A stretch of DNA of 64,000 bases from Lentinus brumalis (Eukaryota; Basidiomycota; Agaricomycetes; Polyporales; Polyporaceae). The translations under genes were made by a program, and so were the position numbers. Positions 43,929-56,510 of this stretch are shown in pieces; position 1 is the first letter of the stretch; the number at the start of each line of letters is the position of its first letter. Below the pieces are notes generated by a model. That model saw only the letters and a program-made list of their open reading frames with translations. It had not been told where the DNA came from and ran no database searches. The DNA lies in NCBI GenBank assembly GCA_001792895.1, contig MARA01000002.1, forward strand, positions 992,001 to 1,056,000, read 5' to 3'.

Positions 43929-46900
43929 TCATCGGCCACGCTTAATACCCACTAAAACCCCGCTCTGGGTTACCCACCCCGGTGGGAGGTCCTTCCCACC
44001 TTCTATTACCGGCAACCAGATCTGGCTGACTTCAGACGGTTTCAGGGATCGTTTACCACGGGCTCGTACCGCCGTTCTCCTGTCCAGGTTCAGCCGAGAC
44101 TCAAGCGTCGTATAGAACCGGTTAGTAACTTGCTGAACATTGAATTCTACGCCTTCTCGTTGAATAACTCGCTCACAGCGTAGCTTCCAAATCAGATGTA
44201 GCGTCTCGGTACACAGTATGCACCAGAGGGACTCGACGGCGGACCTCCGTCTGCCCGCGTTAGTCTTGAACACAGCGCATGCCGCGCCGAAAGCTGAGCC
44301 CCAGCACGGCTCGTTCCACGTAGCTCCAGTAGACAGCCAGAGCACCTTCAGGCGATCCCAAATCTGCTCTTGTCCAACGGCTCTGCACTCAAAAACGATA
44401 TGCGACATAGATTCGCGTTCGCCACAGATCGCGCAGACCTCGCGCATCCGTAGTTCTTCTGACATGTTCGGCCTCGACCAATGGGATCCGATCATGTACC
44501 CGTCGTGAGTCGCCATCCATAGGAACTGGGACGCTGTTCTGGAGACATGTTTGGACCTGAAGGACCGCCATATCGCCGCATCGTGCAGCTGGACTCCGTA
44601 CGTTGCCTGTATGCCGGTGCTAATTCTGTCTAGGTTGGCCACAGTTCTTGGCCTCGGGCTCACGCGCAGGTCGAGACGCATCCTGATCGCCTTATAGGCA
44701 AGTTGCTGGGTCATTGATTGCAGCTTCGCACCCGATACCCGGAATAGTGGGGGTATCGAGAGACAGAGCTGATCTCCCGTCGGCTTTCCTGCGCCGAGGG
44801 CAGCGAGCTTGTCCGCGGCCTCGTTTCCAGGGTGGCCGTCGTGGCCTTTGACCCACTGGAAGATAGTGTGGGCCTTCCTTCTTCTCAGCTGCGCAACCGT
44901 CGCTTGCAGCAGGGTAGCGTTGGTTTGGAGGATATAGCCTGTATCCTCATGTCTCTGCCTCCATCTGGTGAGCGAGTCCATTGTGGTCTGGGAGTCCGTG
45001 ACTTGGAGAACCCTCGTACAGGGGCCAGCAGCCGTTGTCGCGAGGAGTGTCGCTACAACTTCGCCTGTTTGATTTGACTGTTCGATCCCGTCCGGGAGCC
45101 GGAAGCTTCGGTTTAAGGCATGGTCTTCCCCGACATAGATGCCCGCGCCAGCTCGTGCATTGCTCTCACCGTTGTTTGTACAGGAGCCGTCGGTGGCAAT
45201 CGTAATCCTAGAGCCATCCTCTTCGAGTGCCATCGGAACGCTTTCATCCGCTGTCGGACCCGGGTCGGTGAAGATACGGATGGCATGGCCTATGTTGCCG
45301 TGGGTTGTGACTCTCCTGTCGAAGGGGACGGCTCCCTCCTCTAAGTTTTCACGCAGAAGGTTGTTTCTGTCGTCCCGTTCATAGTCGTCTGGCTGCTGAC
45401 ATCTCGGGTTCCATCTATTAGGGATAGTATCAATCATGGCCTTAGCACGTACTCCACACAGATGCGGGTTGTCACATCGTGCCTCCGCCCGCATACGCTT
45501 ACAGCGCGTGCACGTGCACGTCGCTCGCGGCTTGTGCGAGGGATCATTCAGAACCTCCGCAATGCTCATAAAGTCACGGACTGTCCTAGCAGCGTGTCCG
45601 TTCTGGAGACACGATAACAGCCTCGAGGGTATTGAGAGGCGGCCCAGCTTGATGCGGTCTGCGAGAGCATGGTCCCACATCGGCAACGTCTCAAGTGTCC
45701 GGCGGGTGAAGGCAAGGCCTTCCAACCGTACACCGTATTTTCGCGCCACGTTCATCATTCCTTGCAGCTCATCCGGGAGTCCATAGACCCGCGGCTTCCA
45801 GCGTTGCAGGAAGGGGTTGATGCGGAGGGCAGCGTTGCGCGGTTTGCAATTCTTAGGGACCATCGTCGCGAGTAAGTCGTCCGCGAGGAAAGCCCACAGC
45901 GGCCTCTCCTCGCTGAAGTCGAGGTATGTTTTCAACCACATTACGTCGATCGCCTCACATCTGGCGTTCAGGTCGAGCATCCCCAGGCCTCCCTGTTCGA
46001 CGGGGAGATACACATGGTCCATGCTTACTGGGGGTTATGCCGGTCATCCCATAGGTATCCACGCATGATCTTGGTGAGTCTCTGAACGATTGTGTCGGGC
46101 ATGCGCTGGACCGTCGTCAGGAATTGTGTCATTCCGCCGATGATCATCTGGACGACGTGCTTCTTGCCTTGCAGCGTCGCGTGTCCCGTCCTCCACCTCT
46201 CGATAGCATGCATGAGCGGCTTCCTCATGGCAACAATCTTGGTTAGCACAAGTGACCATACATCTGCCTGGACTACATTGTTGCCGAAGAAGGCCCCTAG
46301 GATACGCACGGCTTCGCCGTTTTGGGCGACATGCACCCCTCTTGGATAGTTCTTCCAGGCCCCAGTGACCCGGTACGTCTCTGCCATCTCGTCTCTGAAA
46401 GTCGGGGTTCCTATGGGGATGATCTCCGTTTTGCCGATATTGAAGCGGGCTTTTGCCGCTGAGCACCATGTGTCGAGGACTGCTTGCAGCGTCCCGAAAT
46501 CGTCGTTGTGTGATAGGTAGACGGTCGTATCGTCTGCAAAGAGCACCGCCTTGAGAATCTCGTCGCATTTCGGGATGCTGAAACCCATGATATCTGACTT
46601 TCGGATCATCGCAGACAGAGGTTCGATCGCGAGGTCGAAGAGCAGGCAGGACAGGGGATCCCCTTGGCGGACACCCCTGTAGACTCGGTACGACTTGCTC
46701 AGAAAGCCGTTAATCATTACTGACGTGTTAGCATTTGCATACAGGGATTTGACCAGTCGAACGAAATCGCTGGGGATTCCAAACTTAGCTAGAACCCTCC
46801 ACAGATAGTCGTGGGCTATTTTGTCGTACGCCTTTTCTTGGTCGAGGGCAACGATGGCACCATTTTGATCATTTGTTTCAGCCCAGCTCATCATCAGGCG

Positions 46901-49072
46901 CGCCAGCTGGGTGTGGTTGTGAATTTTCCTCCCCGGTACAAACCCGGCTTGAGCACGGTGAATGAGATCCGGGGCAACGTCTGCGAGCCTGACTGCCAGA
47001 GCTTTACTGAGCAGCTTATAGTCTGTGTTCAGGAGGGTAATGGGCCTGTAGTTAACGACTCGCGAGCGTTCGCCCTTTTCTTTGTAGATCGGGGCAATCC
47101 AGCCCTGGGCAAAATGGGTTCGTGCACACACTCCGTGAGTGCGGATGTCCTCCAGGGCGGCCGCGAGGAGTTTAACAACATCGAAGTCGGGGCGGTCTGG
47201 GAACCTAGAGTCCTCGATGTGCCGGGCGTGGAGCGCCTTCCAGACCTCGAAGGGCATGCCGTCAAGACCGGGCGCAGTACCGTTTTTGGAGAGGCGTAGC
47301 GACATAGCACACTCGCCGTAGGTGATCTCGCTCCCTAGCCTCGCAGCTTGCTCTGCACTGACCACTGCGTCCAGACTATTTAGAGCCGTTTCGATATCAG
47401 TGTTTCGCGCGTCAGCCGGCTTCGCCCCAGCATCGTCACGTTGGACATTCATATGATGTCTACGAGCCATCTCAGCCATCTTGATTGAGTCGTGCTCGTA
47501 GACCTTTTCACCGGCGACACCTACCCGATCCTCCCTTTCGAAGGCGCTTATGAGATCGCGCGGCGCGCATTCCCTGTGCAGCTTAGACCAATACTTCGTC
47601 GGGCGGTCGCCGAAGAGCCTGTGCGTCGCTCTGGAGTTCATTTGTTGTTGCTTGTAACGCTGTTGCTTGAGCTGACGAATCTGCTTGGTTAGGGCTGTCG
47701 CTTCAGCGACCTTCAGGTGCTCAGACATGTCGCGGTTGTTCTTAACCGATTTCAGAGCCCGTTCGCGGTCGCGGATCTCCGCCAGGAGTCTGGGAACCAC
47801 CTCCCGCTCGCGGTCTCGTGCCATCGCCATCACATCGTTCTTGAAACTGTGTAGGACCCTTTGCGGGTTCGCCTCGTCCGTCCGCGTACCCTCGCCACCC
47901 AGACGGACTAGCTGGTCCAGTGCTTCAAGGCCCCGCGCTTTGATATTCTTGGTGAGCGTCTTGTCCTTAATCAGTTGTAGAGGGAAGACAGGACGACCCT
48001 GCCCGACTAGCGGCGCATTCTCCGGGGTGAGCTGGACCATGACAAGGCAGTGGTCCGTCCTGACCCCCGCCTCACATATCACCCATTCTCTTGCGCAGTC
48101 GAAGGTATTCGCCGCCATGTAGATGCGGTCGAGCCGGGAGAAGACCGCGTCTCTACCGGTCCCACGATGGAAAGTGTACTCTCTGGCGTTCGGATTTGTA
48201 ACACGCCAGCCGTCGGCTACCATCAGACCAATACTGATCTTCAGGTCATCGAGTGCAGCGATTGAGGAGTCAGGTCCTTCGCCCACGGGGAGGCGGTCCA
48301 GCGAATCCTCGATATTGTTGAAATCCCCGGCCATCAGGTGTGGTCTGGGGAAGTCGGGGCGCGTGTCGTAGTATCTACGGACCTCGTCGAAGAAAGCTTT
48401 TCGCTCCGCCACACCGTTAGAGGTGGGAGCATAGATGCATAGAACTCTCTTTGTATCGCCACCTTGGCATGGGATAGCAACCTGCAGTGCTCGACCAGGT
48501 ACGATCTCCGTCGCCAAAGCCCCAGAGGTCTTTATGTATCTCGCGTTCAGAACCACCGCCACTCCCTCACGTTGAGTCGGGGCCTCTGGGTTCTCGGAGT
48601 GGAAGACCTTAATCTTTTTAGCAAACATGGCGTGTATGGCAGCCTTTCTCTCCGCCGTCAGGTGCGTCTCCTGTAGCAGAAGGACGCCAATTCGATTCTC
48701 AGACATCATCCTATAGACTTTCCCCCATTTGTTGTCGTTATGGTCGCGAACCAGATTGCCAAAACCGTTTATGTTTAGCGTGGCAACCTTGAGCGCCGTT
48801 TTGCGTGCGCATTTTCTCTTCTTCCCTTTGGGTGTCGGCCTCGCACTGATCGATTCCGTACAGCTCCTGTCGGGGTCACCACCCACTTCGTCTTCGTTTC
48901 CTGTGTCACCGTTTCCGCCAGGACTTTCACTGAGGGGGGGCAGGACACTATCAGCCGCCCTCTCTCCAGTCATGGCGGAGCGCAATAAGCCGGAACCAGT
49001 ACGTGCATCCGTTGGGTTTATTTGTAATGATTGAGTGTTCGCAGTTGATGTCGTCGGCTGAGGTACAACCAT
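43929..49072 (-). CDS. LINE ORF2: AP endonuclease, reverse transcriptase, RNase H
   Basis: ORF2 nicks the target and copies the RNA. From Met 49072: a Ser/Pro leader, then the endonuclease-exonuclease-phosphatase domain (ALKVATLNINGFG, LLLQETH, LMAGDFNN, SRLDRIYM, RTDHCLV). The RT follows, with AGFVPGRKIHNH, VALDQEKAYDKIAH, GVRQGDPLSCLLF and catalytic FADDTTVYL, then an RNase HI domain (ATDGSCTNNG, TGEVVATL, VTDSQTTMDS, GNEAADKLAA). A Cys/His motif, CAICGERESMSHIVFEC, lies near the C-terminus. A stop at 46025-46027 separates the RT from the connection/RNase H part, whose Met is at 46022. Adding one C (G5 run at 46030-46034 on the plus strand) removes the stop and fuses them into one protein of about 1,715 residues. 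Confidence 0.9.
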
Positions 49073-49847
49073 AACTCAGCTCTAGACGGTTCAGCCCTCC
49101 GTCTCGGGCGACGAGTGCGTGGATTCAGTGTGCAAGCACTGTCCCCAGCTTCAGCCTAAGCTCGGTCCGTCGACGCCTCAATAGGCTAACCGTAGATACG
49201 CGCACCAGGGGCGTTCCTGCATCCGTGGATCAGTATATTAGGCCCCTAGCTGACACCGTCGCTCCAGACTTCAGTCGTCGCAACATGCATACGGCGACAT
49301 CTGTCTGGCGGCTGCGTTCTCCAGGCCGTCACGCCTGGCGCACCAGATCGGTTTCCGTGGGCCTCTCGTCGTCACCTCCCCGTTCACTCTCAGCACTTTC
49401 CGTAGATCTGGCGGAGACGCAGGAGCGTGCCCAGTCTTGCGTCCCCACACAGATCGACATGCTCGCCAGTCCGTATACCTCAGCAGGTAGATGCATCTTC
49501 CTCCGTGGCGTGATTAGCCGCACACCCACTCATCGCGCAACTTTCCTGCACAGCAGTCTGATTAGCTCGGTCTGCCCGTCGGCTTGTTAATACGCGCTTG
49601 AAGCCCAGCATGCTTGTCCGCGCCGTTTCAGGCTTGTATACTCGTCAAGGTTCGTCGTTATCTCGTACTAGAGCTCGTGTCTAATACATCAGGGGTCGTC
49701 AGGGAGCATGTGCGTATGTCGTATTGTGACCTTGGCCGATATCTCAGGAGAGGCAGGCAAGAGGACGGGTGTGATCGTGCAGTCGCAACCCCGCCCGGCT
49801 TGTAAGTTAGTCAGCGCGGGGCTGGCTGTGTTTTCTAGTGATTGCGC
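49073..49847. other. LINE inter-ORF region
   Basis: About 775 bases between the ORF1 stop and ORF2 start with no convincing coding frame on either strand. Its length suggests ORF2 is translated by reinitiation or internal initiation rather than frameshifting; that is inference. Confidence 0.45.
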
Positions 49848-52800
49848 CTAGTAGCGGCCGCCACCGCGTCCACCGTAGCCGCGTCCGCCGCCGCCGCCTC
49901 TCTTCGGGGGAAAGCCTCGGCCTCCCCGCTCGTTCCGATCATTCCGGCCATCACGGCCTCCACGGTCGCTCCCGCTGCGCCCAGGTGTGTCCTGGTGCGG
50001 ACGTCCTCGTGGAGTGTCTCGGCCTCGCTCTCCTCTCCATTGACGGTAACCATTCCCGCTCCGTCCAGGAGCCCCCGGGCCCGCTCCTGAGTCAGCATCG
50101 CGCGCGCCTCGATCACCGAAGACCCCCTGGCCAGGCTGCGGACCATTCCATCCTCGGATCCTCGAGAAGGGACAGAGGTGGGTTGGATGGGATACGCAGG
50201 TGCATCCGGCGCACTGCGCGATGTAGCGTACACGACCAGTGCCGATGGCGAAACTCCGATACCTCCTGGAGCGTAGGTCCGCGAGCCAGGTCCTTAGTAC
50301 ACGCAGGTTCCTCGTCGGCGACCTCATGAAGACATTGGCGACATGGTTGCCATTTCCCAGTTGGATCAGGTCGACTCGTAGAGAGCTGAGGAGGTCGCTC
50401 ATTGCTCGTCTGGTCGATCTGCCCTCATAGGCCGGGTGCGTGCTCAGCATTTCAATTAGCCAACGTTCCATGCTCTCCTCCTGGAGAACGCGGAGGACCG
50501 CTGCTCGGATCTTCTGAGCATTTCCCTCCAGGAAGCCCTCCAGAGCGAAGAGCCACTGCTGTGGCATAGCCGCGCGGGAGGACGCGAAGAAGGAGATGGT
50601 CTGGTATGACCATACTCCGCGCGATACCGCCGCCGCCGTTCCACCGGGTGTTAGACCTCTGATCGCCCACAGCGTGGGGAGGTCCCTGGATCGACGGCTC
50701 GTGCCTTCCTCCGGCTCCGGAGGGACAACATCGAAGCCGGCTTCACCGGTGATTCGTTCGAATGCCCACCTCAGGGCACCTGCAACGCGCCGATTGAGGG
50801 CATCATCCTCAGTGTACCGGTAGTTGTACACATGAACGAGGACATCGGAGCTCGGGGGTCGTTCCAGACCTCACGTAGCCATTCGAGGGCCATGCCGCGC
50901 AGATGAGCCTCCGGATCGTCGTGATGAACAGGCGGGAAGCCCTCGTCGGGAGTCGGGGATGGGACGTCGTCTTCCTGCATGGCACTGCCCCAGAGGGCCA
51001 TCGGTAAGAAGTCACCGTGTTCGTCTATTTGACCATTCTCCCAGGTATCCTCGCGCTCGCGTCTCAAGTCGCCCTCGTCGAGCATCTCGTAGCGGCCGCG
51101 CAGCCGGCCATCGGGGAGCTCGTCTCCTCTCTCGCCGGGCTCTCGTCTGTTCTGCATCGGCATCCGAACATCATCAGCCGGGGAGTGAGCGATGTCGCGG
51201 CCTGTGGCGTGCAGCCTGTGCGGGGCGGCCGACTGTTGCAGCATCGTCCTGCTTGCGAGGAAGTCAGCCGCTCTCGTATTCGGCGCCGGGAAGTATTCAG
51301 AGCGCGCTCTACTGGCGTGTCTCTGCTGGGGAACACTCCAGTCAGCTCCGCCGTAGCCTCGGTTTGCAGCGGAGTCATTCACGTCCAGTTCGGGCCCGCG
51401 GGTTCGATAGTCATCGCAACCGTAGCTGCGCGAGGTGGGCTCCTCCCGCACAGCCGGCAGAGACTCGTGAGTCATCCTCGTATAGGCTCTATTCGGCTCC
51501 AGGCCGCTCCTCGACGATCCTGCGCCCTCCGATTGCCCGTTGTAGCGTCCGTGGCCATCGTGCGCCGAGTTGCCAGCCCTGCTCCGAGCTGCATACGCAA
51601 GAGACGCGTTCCGTGCTTCCGCCAACTGCTCGGGATCCCAGCCTTCCTGTACGTTTTGCTCTGCGTGGGTCTCGGCTGGCTCCTCGTAAAGCTGATCGAT
51701 CTCCGCAGAGGTTGCCCTGGCCTTTCCTTTCCCCTTCCTGGAGGCGTCACGGGATTCTGCGTTGCGCCGGCTTGGAGCCACGTCTACATCCATGGGCGGT
51801 TCGGGCTCAGTTAGCCTAGCATCCGGGACCTGGGCGCGTCTCAGAACTCCTGAGTCCTCCTGGACAGACGGAAGATGGCGAGAGGTGTTAGTGAGCGCGG
51901 AGGGTCTCGGCATGGCAAGAGGACGCGTCAGGCTCTGGTCCAACCTCGACGACAACCGCCGCCTGGATGACATGTCCGGGCGCGCTACAGAAATCCTACT
52001 CGGGGTCGATGAAGCTACAGGAACAAAACTCGAAAACGTCTCCCCCACGCCATCTCTCTCCACTACAGCCGCATCTTCCTCAACCCACGGATTGCGTACC
52101 TCGTCCAGTGCATTCGAGGGCAGAGCCTCGCTTCTCATCGCCGGAGTCGTTCCCGCCGGACGCGGACGGCGGAGAGCGCGGAGCTCATCTTCTGGGTCTG
52201 GCGTGCCAGCCCACGTACGCTTACAGGCTGTGCGAGGGACGTCCGAGGGGAGTAAGCAAGACGTTAGTTCACCGTCGTGCGCGTTCTGCCGTCCGACATA
52301 CGCATCACCAACCGCGTCGCCATTGTTGCGGGTGCGCAGGACCTCCTCCGTGAACGCTGGAGGGGTGGTAAAGAATCGGAAGTAGTCGTCCTCGAGATCT
52401 TCGCCGACAACGTTCCACTGGGTTCTCGTCTTCGCGCCCGCGAGCCCATCGTACAGAGGTTCGCCGGTCGCCTGGACAAGCACGACGTCGCCTTCGCCGG
52501 ACAAGACCAGGGCCGCAGTGTCCGGTCTTCCTGGTGACTGCACTGTCGAAAGCCGTCCAAAAGCAGCTGCGTCCGCGTCAGGGATAGGACCGTCGTCTTC
52601 GGGGTCGGGGGCTGCAGCGGCGCCGCCAGCAAGAATCGCCGTGACGGCCGGCGTGGTGAAGCGGGGTTCCGCTGCGTGTACAGGCGTGGTCTGATCTGCG
52701 ACCGCCGTCGCGTTGAGCCCGCCTGTCGCGGCTTGGACGTTGCCGGCTCGAGTCCTGGCAGCAGCGGCTCTAACGGAAGGCGAGATCGACTCCGCCGTGG

Positions 52801-53320
52801 TGTCCCAGCTCACATTGATGGGCGAGGGACTCAGTCGGGGGTCGACTGCGCTAGCAGCGTCGACGGGGGACAGGGGAGGGAAAGGGGACACGCTTGCCCG
52901 AGTCTCAAGTACGACGTCAAGCACCGCGGGGCACTCAGCACACATCGGGCTCACCTGGAGGCCTCGCACACCGTCCCGGGGTGCGTCCGCTACTATCCCG
53001 CTGTCAGCGTGCAGCTGTACTCCGCCATCCTCGACGACGTTCGCGCCCGGCACTTGGAGCGGGGATCGCAGGGGCCTCTGCGTAGCCGGCGGCGGCGACG
53101 GAGTCGACAGGTCGAAAGTGTCGCGAATGATGAGCGGCGAGAGCGGCAGGAGGGGAGGAGCCGGGGAGGCAGCGGAGTCCAGCGCATCCGCGTTGCCGTT
53201 TTGCCGTCCAGCGACGACCGGTGTTGCTTTCACCCAGACAGTCGAGCCACCTGGCGTTTTGGGGAAGGCGCTGCGTTGCCAGTTGGCGGCAGCATTTTGC
53301 TGGGGTAGATAGTCGGACAT
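49848..53320 (-). CDS. LINE ORF1: gag-like nucleic-acid-binding protein
   Basis: Proposed start ATG 53320 (MSDYLPQQNAAANWQ); the frame is open further up to 53476. The first about 850 residues are Ala/Pro/Ser/Asp-rich and largely disordered. The C-terminal part (from about 50830) is folded-looking (ALRWAFERITGEAGFD, SFFASSRAAMPQQWLFALEG) and holds a CCHC zinc knuckle, CAGCTCVSHPTHLC (C-x2-C-x4-H-x4-C). It ends in an RGG-rich tail typical of RNA-binding proteins. The two parts lie in different frames. One base added to the G5 run at 50854-50858 (plus strand) joins them smoothly, so ORF1 is about 1,160 residues with a single one-base break. Confidence 0.75.
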
Positions 53321-53476
53321 GGGAGCAGTAGAGAGAGCAGCGAGAGCTGGTGTGTGCTGTGAGGCGGTCTGCTGGCAGGATGGGAGTGAAGGTAGGAGGG
53401 GAGGATGGACAGCGCGGGACTGAGTCCAAGCAGCTCGGTTTGACCCTGACGAATACCCTTCGCGCTTCCCGTCCAC

Positions 53477-54927
53477 GCGCTCTTGTATTTCGCCTTAGAT
53501 ACGGCCTCAGAAAGTTTCTCGCTGTCGGAGAAGAGACGTCGCGCCTGCGCGGCATGTACGACTCATGAATTTGCTTGCAGGCAGGAACCACACCGGCGTC
53601 TTGATCGTTTAGTAGCCGGAGTAGTATAACGAGTTCCCAAAATGGCGTGTTTGCGCCGCGTCTAGGACGAAAATGCGTCATTCGTTCCAAAACGGCTCTC
53701 TTTCACGGCGCTCCGTCGTATCCAGGGCGTGGCGGCCCGTTTAAGTTTTACGTTTAGCGTGCGCGAGCTTCGGTTTCCACCGCGTCCACTGCACACTACT
53801 CACATACTCGAACAGCTGCTGCTCGTGCGCGCATGCGAGGCTGCCAGCTGGCTTGGGGCGCACAAGAACCTCTTCTCGCCGTGCGCGCGCAGCAGTCCTC
53901 GCCCTTCGTCCGTGTGCATTCTCAGCGCGAGGTACGTCGGGTCTCTGCTTGCTGTCGTCGCGGGCTGCACGTAAGTGGGTGCCTTCCTTCTAGAATCAAG
54001 CTGGACACTTGGAAGCCCGCGCGCGATCTGCCTCCGCCTCCACGCCGCCATTCGCCCGGCGATCACTGGCAGCGCATCAGTCCGGGGCTAGTCTTCTCAG
54101 AAGATCAGCACGCAGGTAAGGAGTGGCACGGCCGTGGTTCGTGCGTCATTTGTTCTGCGTAGCTGATCGTGCGCTTGTTGCAGCTATTTCTAACCTCAGT
54201 GCACGGGAGGCTCCGGGACAGGGGGTACTGCTGTTGCGTTGCGTGTATAGGCTGCTTATCAGGAGGTGAGTGCAGCGCCTTCCGCGCGGAGACGGTGCTC
54301 AAGCTGGGTTCTCATTGTTGCTTGCGTCTGCGTGCTTACGCTTCTTTGCAGATTCGCGCGGATTCACTCGTCCGCAGCAGTGATACCGCCATCGCAGGAC
54401 TCTCTTGCATCTTCGCGGTCCGACTACGGCTCATGGCGGCCCTGGAGCACCGTGCACGCGGACCGCATGGGATCGCGTCGTACCTCCGTCGGCAGGCCGA
54501 GCGAGCGGCTCGCTATCGCTCTGCGCGCGTCCTGTATCATCTGCCGCCTTCGTTCACCCGTTCTCGCGGCACCGATCAGACTAGAAGTGTCCCCTTATCG
54601 TCGCCATCACGCCTGCTGAGCTATCGCTCCAGAGTCTCGTGGTACGTATTGCTAAGAGTCATCATTTTCCGTGTCAGCAGGCATTCGGACTCAGTCTTGT
54701 CTGGTGTCACAAGGTACGCGTTTGTCAAAAGGCGACATGCTTACGGGCCTGCGACATAGGAGACGTCTATCAGTACACGAACTCTCGGCTCGTCATATCG
54801 CGTGGCGCCAAGCAGCAGCCCGGCACCCGCGTCGCGTTATCTCGTGTCTCGTTCTCAGTCAGCCAGTTTGTCGCATTCGGAAAGAGCACAAGGTGAGCTG
54901 TTTCGCGTCATCGATGGCGTATAAGTA
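53477..54927. other. region between LINE and housekeeping block; possible unresolved plus-strand exons
   Basis: Contains several GTAAG/GTGAG donors and pyrimidine-AG acceptors on the plus strand. A piece near 54.36-54.58 kb reads PPSQDSLASSRSDYGSW. No gene could be assembled. Confidence 0.3.
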
Positions 54928-55617
54928 CTACATTAACGGTAGGTCGTATCTCCAGTTCCAACATAAGCCGCCCAGACACTCGCGCTCTACAAGCATAGGT
55001 CGTACGCACGCCGCCGATGGCAGGACCTGGAGTCCTGCCCGCACCTCGCCCCGTCTTGGGCCTTCATGCCCGCTATCCTCAAAGTCATCCTCTCCGGATG
55101 TCCAGCCGCAGCGATCCTCGGCGTACACGGTTTCTCCGCTGTTCCTCTCGCTCGTCGTGTATGCGCGGGGAAATCGCAACTCGACTTCGCGCACGACGTT
55201 CTTCCTGCACGTATTCATCACCCTCGCACGCAGGGATCCATCTGCGCATTCCCATGTCTCCGCTATCCAGCCCAGCACGTGCGGGTCGTAGGTGTCCAGC
55301 TCGTTTGGAGGGACCTCAGGTGAGCAGTACGCGATTGGGGAGACTGCGAGGAGTCTGACTTGTCTTCCAGGTGCTATGCGCTCGTCTGGACGGACCGCAA
55401 GGTCGTAGACGTGTCTTGCATCGACCGACGAGGGGTGAATTAGCTTGCTTTTCCATCTCGCGATGAGAAGGAGGCGTGGAGGAGGCGGGGGTGGGGGAAT
55501 AGGGGCCGTTGGAGGGTGTTCGCGTGTCCGCGGACGGTGGTTGTGGTGATATTGCATGCTGTCTCTGCCAAGACAGCAGGCGGTAGAGAGGCGGGGTAGT
55601 GGGGGTGTAGTTCGCAT
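54928..55617 (-). CDS. hypothetical protein, no known domain
   Basis: Open frame of 229 codons from a Met at 55617. The front is Pro-rich (PPPPPPP) and probably not conserved. The middle has good coding character: DLAVRPDERIAPG, NELDTYDPHVLGWIAETWEC and VVREVELRFPRAY, followed by an acidic SGEDDFEDSGHE tail. An intron may be retained around 55310-55370, where the stretch RQVRLLAVSPIAYCS could be intronic (plus-strand reading shows a matching splice-like pattern). I do not recognise the family. Confidence 0.4.
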   Translation of the reverse strand: MRTTPPLPRLSTACCLGRDSMQYHHNHRPRTREHPPTAPIPPPPPPPRLLLIARWKSKLIHPSSVDARHVYDLAVRPDERIAPGRQVRLLAVSPIAYCSPEVPPNELDTYDPHVLGWIAETWECADGSLRARVMNTCRKNVVREVELRFPRAYTTSERNSGETVYAEDRCGWTSGEDDFEDSGHEGPRRGEVRAGLQVLPSAACVRPMLVERECLGGLCWNWRYDLPLM

Positions 55618-56510
55618 AGTTGTGCAACGAAATTTATAGAGGGTTCATTTTAAACGCAAGCGAGCAAGAGAGCGTCGGTTAAGGAGCGTTGCCAGCTGTC
55701 CGGCACAGAGCGAAAGGGCATGCAGCCGAACTGGGGTCAGGGTAGGAGGAGTAGGGACAGGCTGGATGCGTTGTGCATGCACAGGGGTATTTAAGGCTCC
55801 CTGGTGTACCTACTCCCTCGCCATTCGCTTGAGGGAGATTTCTCAGCAAGGCGGGGCACGTGGTCCAATTCTGGGGGTTCAGTCGCGTTTTTGAAATCAC
55901 GTGATCATTACACGCGTTTTTTGGTGTCACGTGACCGCGTGTCTCACGTAATCCAGGGTCCTCAGGCCGGGTGGGTCCGGGGCTACACTGCCACCCGGCG
56001 GGAGCCCTGTGGCGTGGGTGCGGCACGATCTTCTCTCGTCCGAGGATGCCCCGCAAGAAGGCAGAACTCCTGCCAGCGCATTGACTATCTGAGACCTTCG
56101 ACGGCTTGTCGTCTCCGAGACACTTTGAGGCCAGGTCCACCCACTGTCTTGTGGATACCTGAGAGGGTCTGGCATGGCCAGACGCGATACAACATCGCAC
56201 AGCGCTGGCGCTGAGGCCGTCTCTGGGACGGCAGGGACTTGGTCCCCTACAAGCTCCTTCCAGCTTTCTACAGACGGTCGTAGGACACCGTTGGCTCTCC
56301 ATTCGTCGTACGGTCGCGTATTCGATCACACTCATAGATTAAGCCGCACGGCGTGGCAGCCCCAAGTGCCACAGACCGTGGGAAACCCGACCATGATGGT
56401 GGTATAGAGAAGAGGAGCTCCTCCGCTCGTCCTTTTCTCCCTTGCGTTGCCCATCCCCAATTGCACGACCACCACGGCATCTTTGACTTGTACCACATTT
56501 CATCCTTGGC
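55618..56510. other. intergenic, upstream of Pelota gene
   Basis: An open frame at 55679-56335 on the minus strand has little coding character and is probably chance. Two CACGTG palindromes lie in the middle. Confidence 0.4.
55896..55935. promoter_or_regulatory. two CACGTG (E-box) palindromes
   Basis: ATCACGTGAT at 55896-55905 and GTCACGTGAC at 55926-55935, 20 bases apart, with a further CACG nearby. CACGTG is the core bound by bHLH factors such as Cbf1. They lie about 600 bases upstream of the Pelota start and could act on that gene or on a leftward gene. Confidence 0.45.

Larger units (their letters stand above)
43664..53476 (-). mobile_element. non-LTR retrotransposon (LINE, Tad-like), near full length
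   Basis: Minus-strand element with ORF1 (gag-like), an inter-ORF region, ORF2 (endonuclease, reverse transcriptase, RNase H), a 3' UTR of about 240 bases and a poly-A tail of 23-28 bases (T run at 43669-43691 on the plus strand). The size of about 9.8 kb is large because both ORFs are long. RNase H after the RT is typical of Tad-clade elements. The 5' end and target-site duplication could not be fixed; sequence just outside the tail (CACGCGCGCTCG) has only a weak match near 53.48 kb (CACGCGCTCTT). Confidence 0.85.

Noticed and set aside
46022..49072. Two separate LINE genes split at the stop near 46025
   Set aside because: A one-base change in the adjacent C/G run makes the RT and RNase H parts continuous, as in related LINEs.
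50771..53476. Long plus-strand open frames over LINE ORF1 (for example 50959-51819 and 52676-53308)
   Set aside because: They are antisense shadows of the gag-like frame and have no domains.
55679..56335. 218-codon open frame on the minus strand upstream of Pelota
   Set aside because: No coding character and it overlaps CACGTG motifs and GC-rich leader-like sequence.
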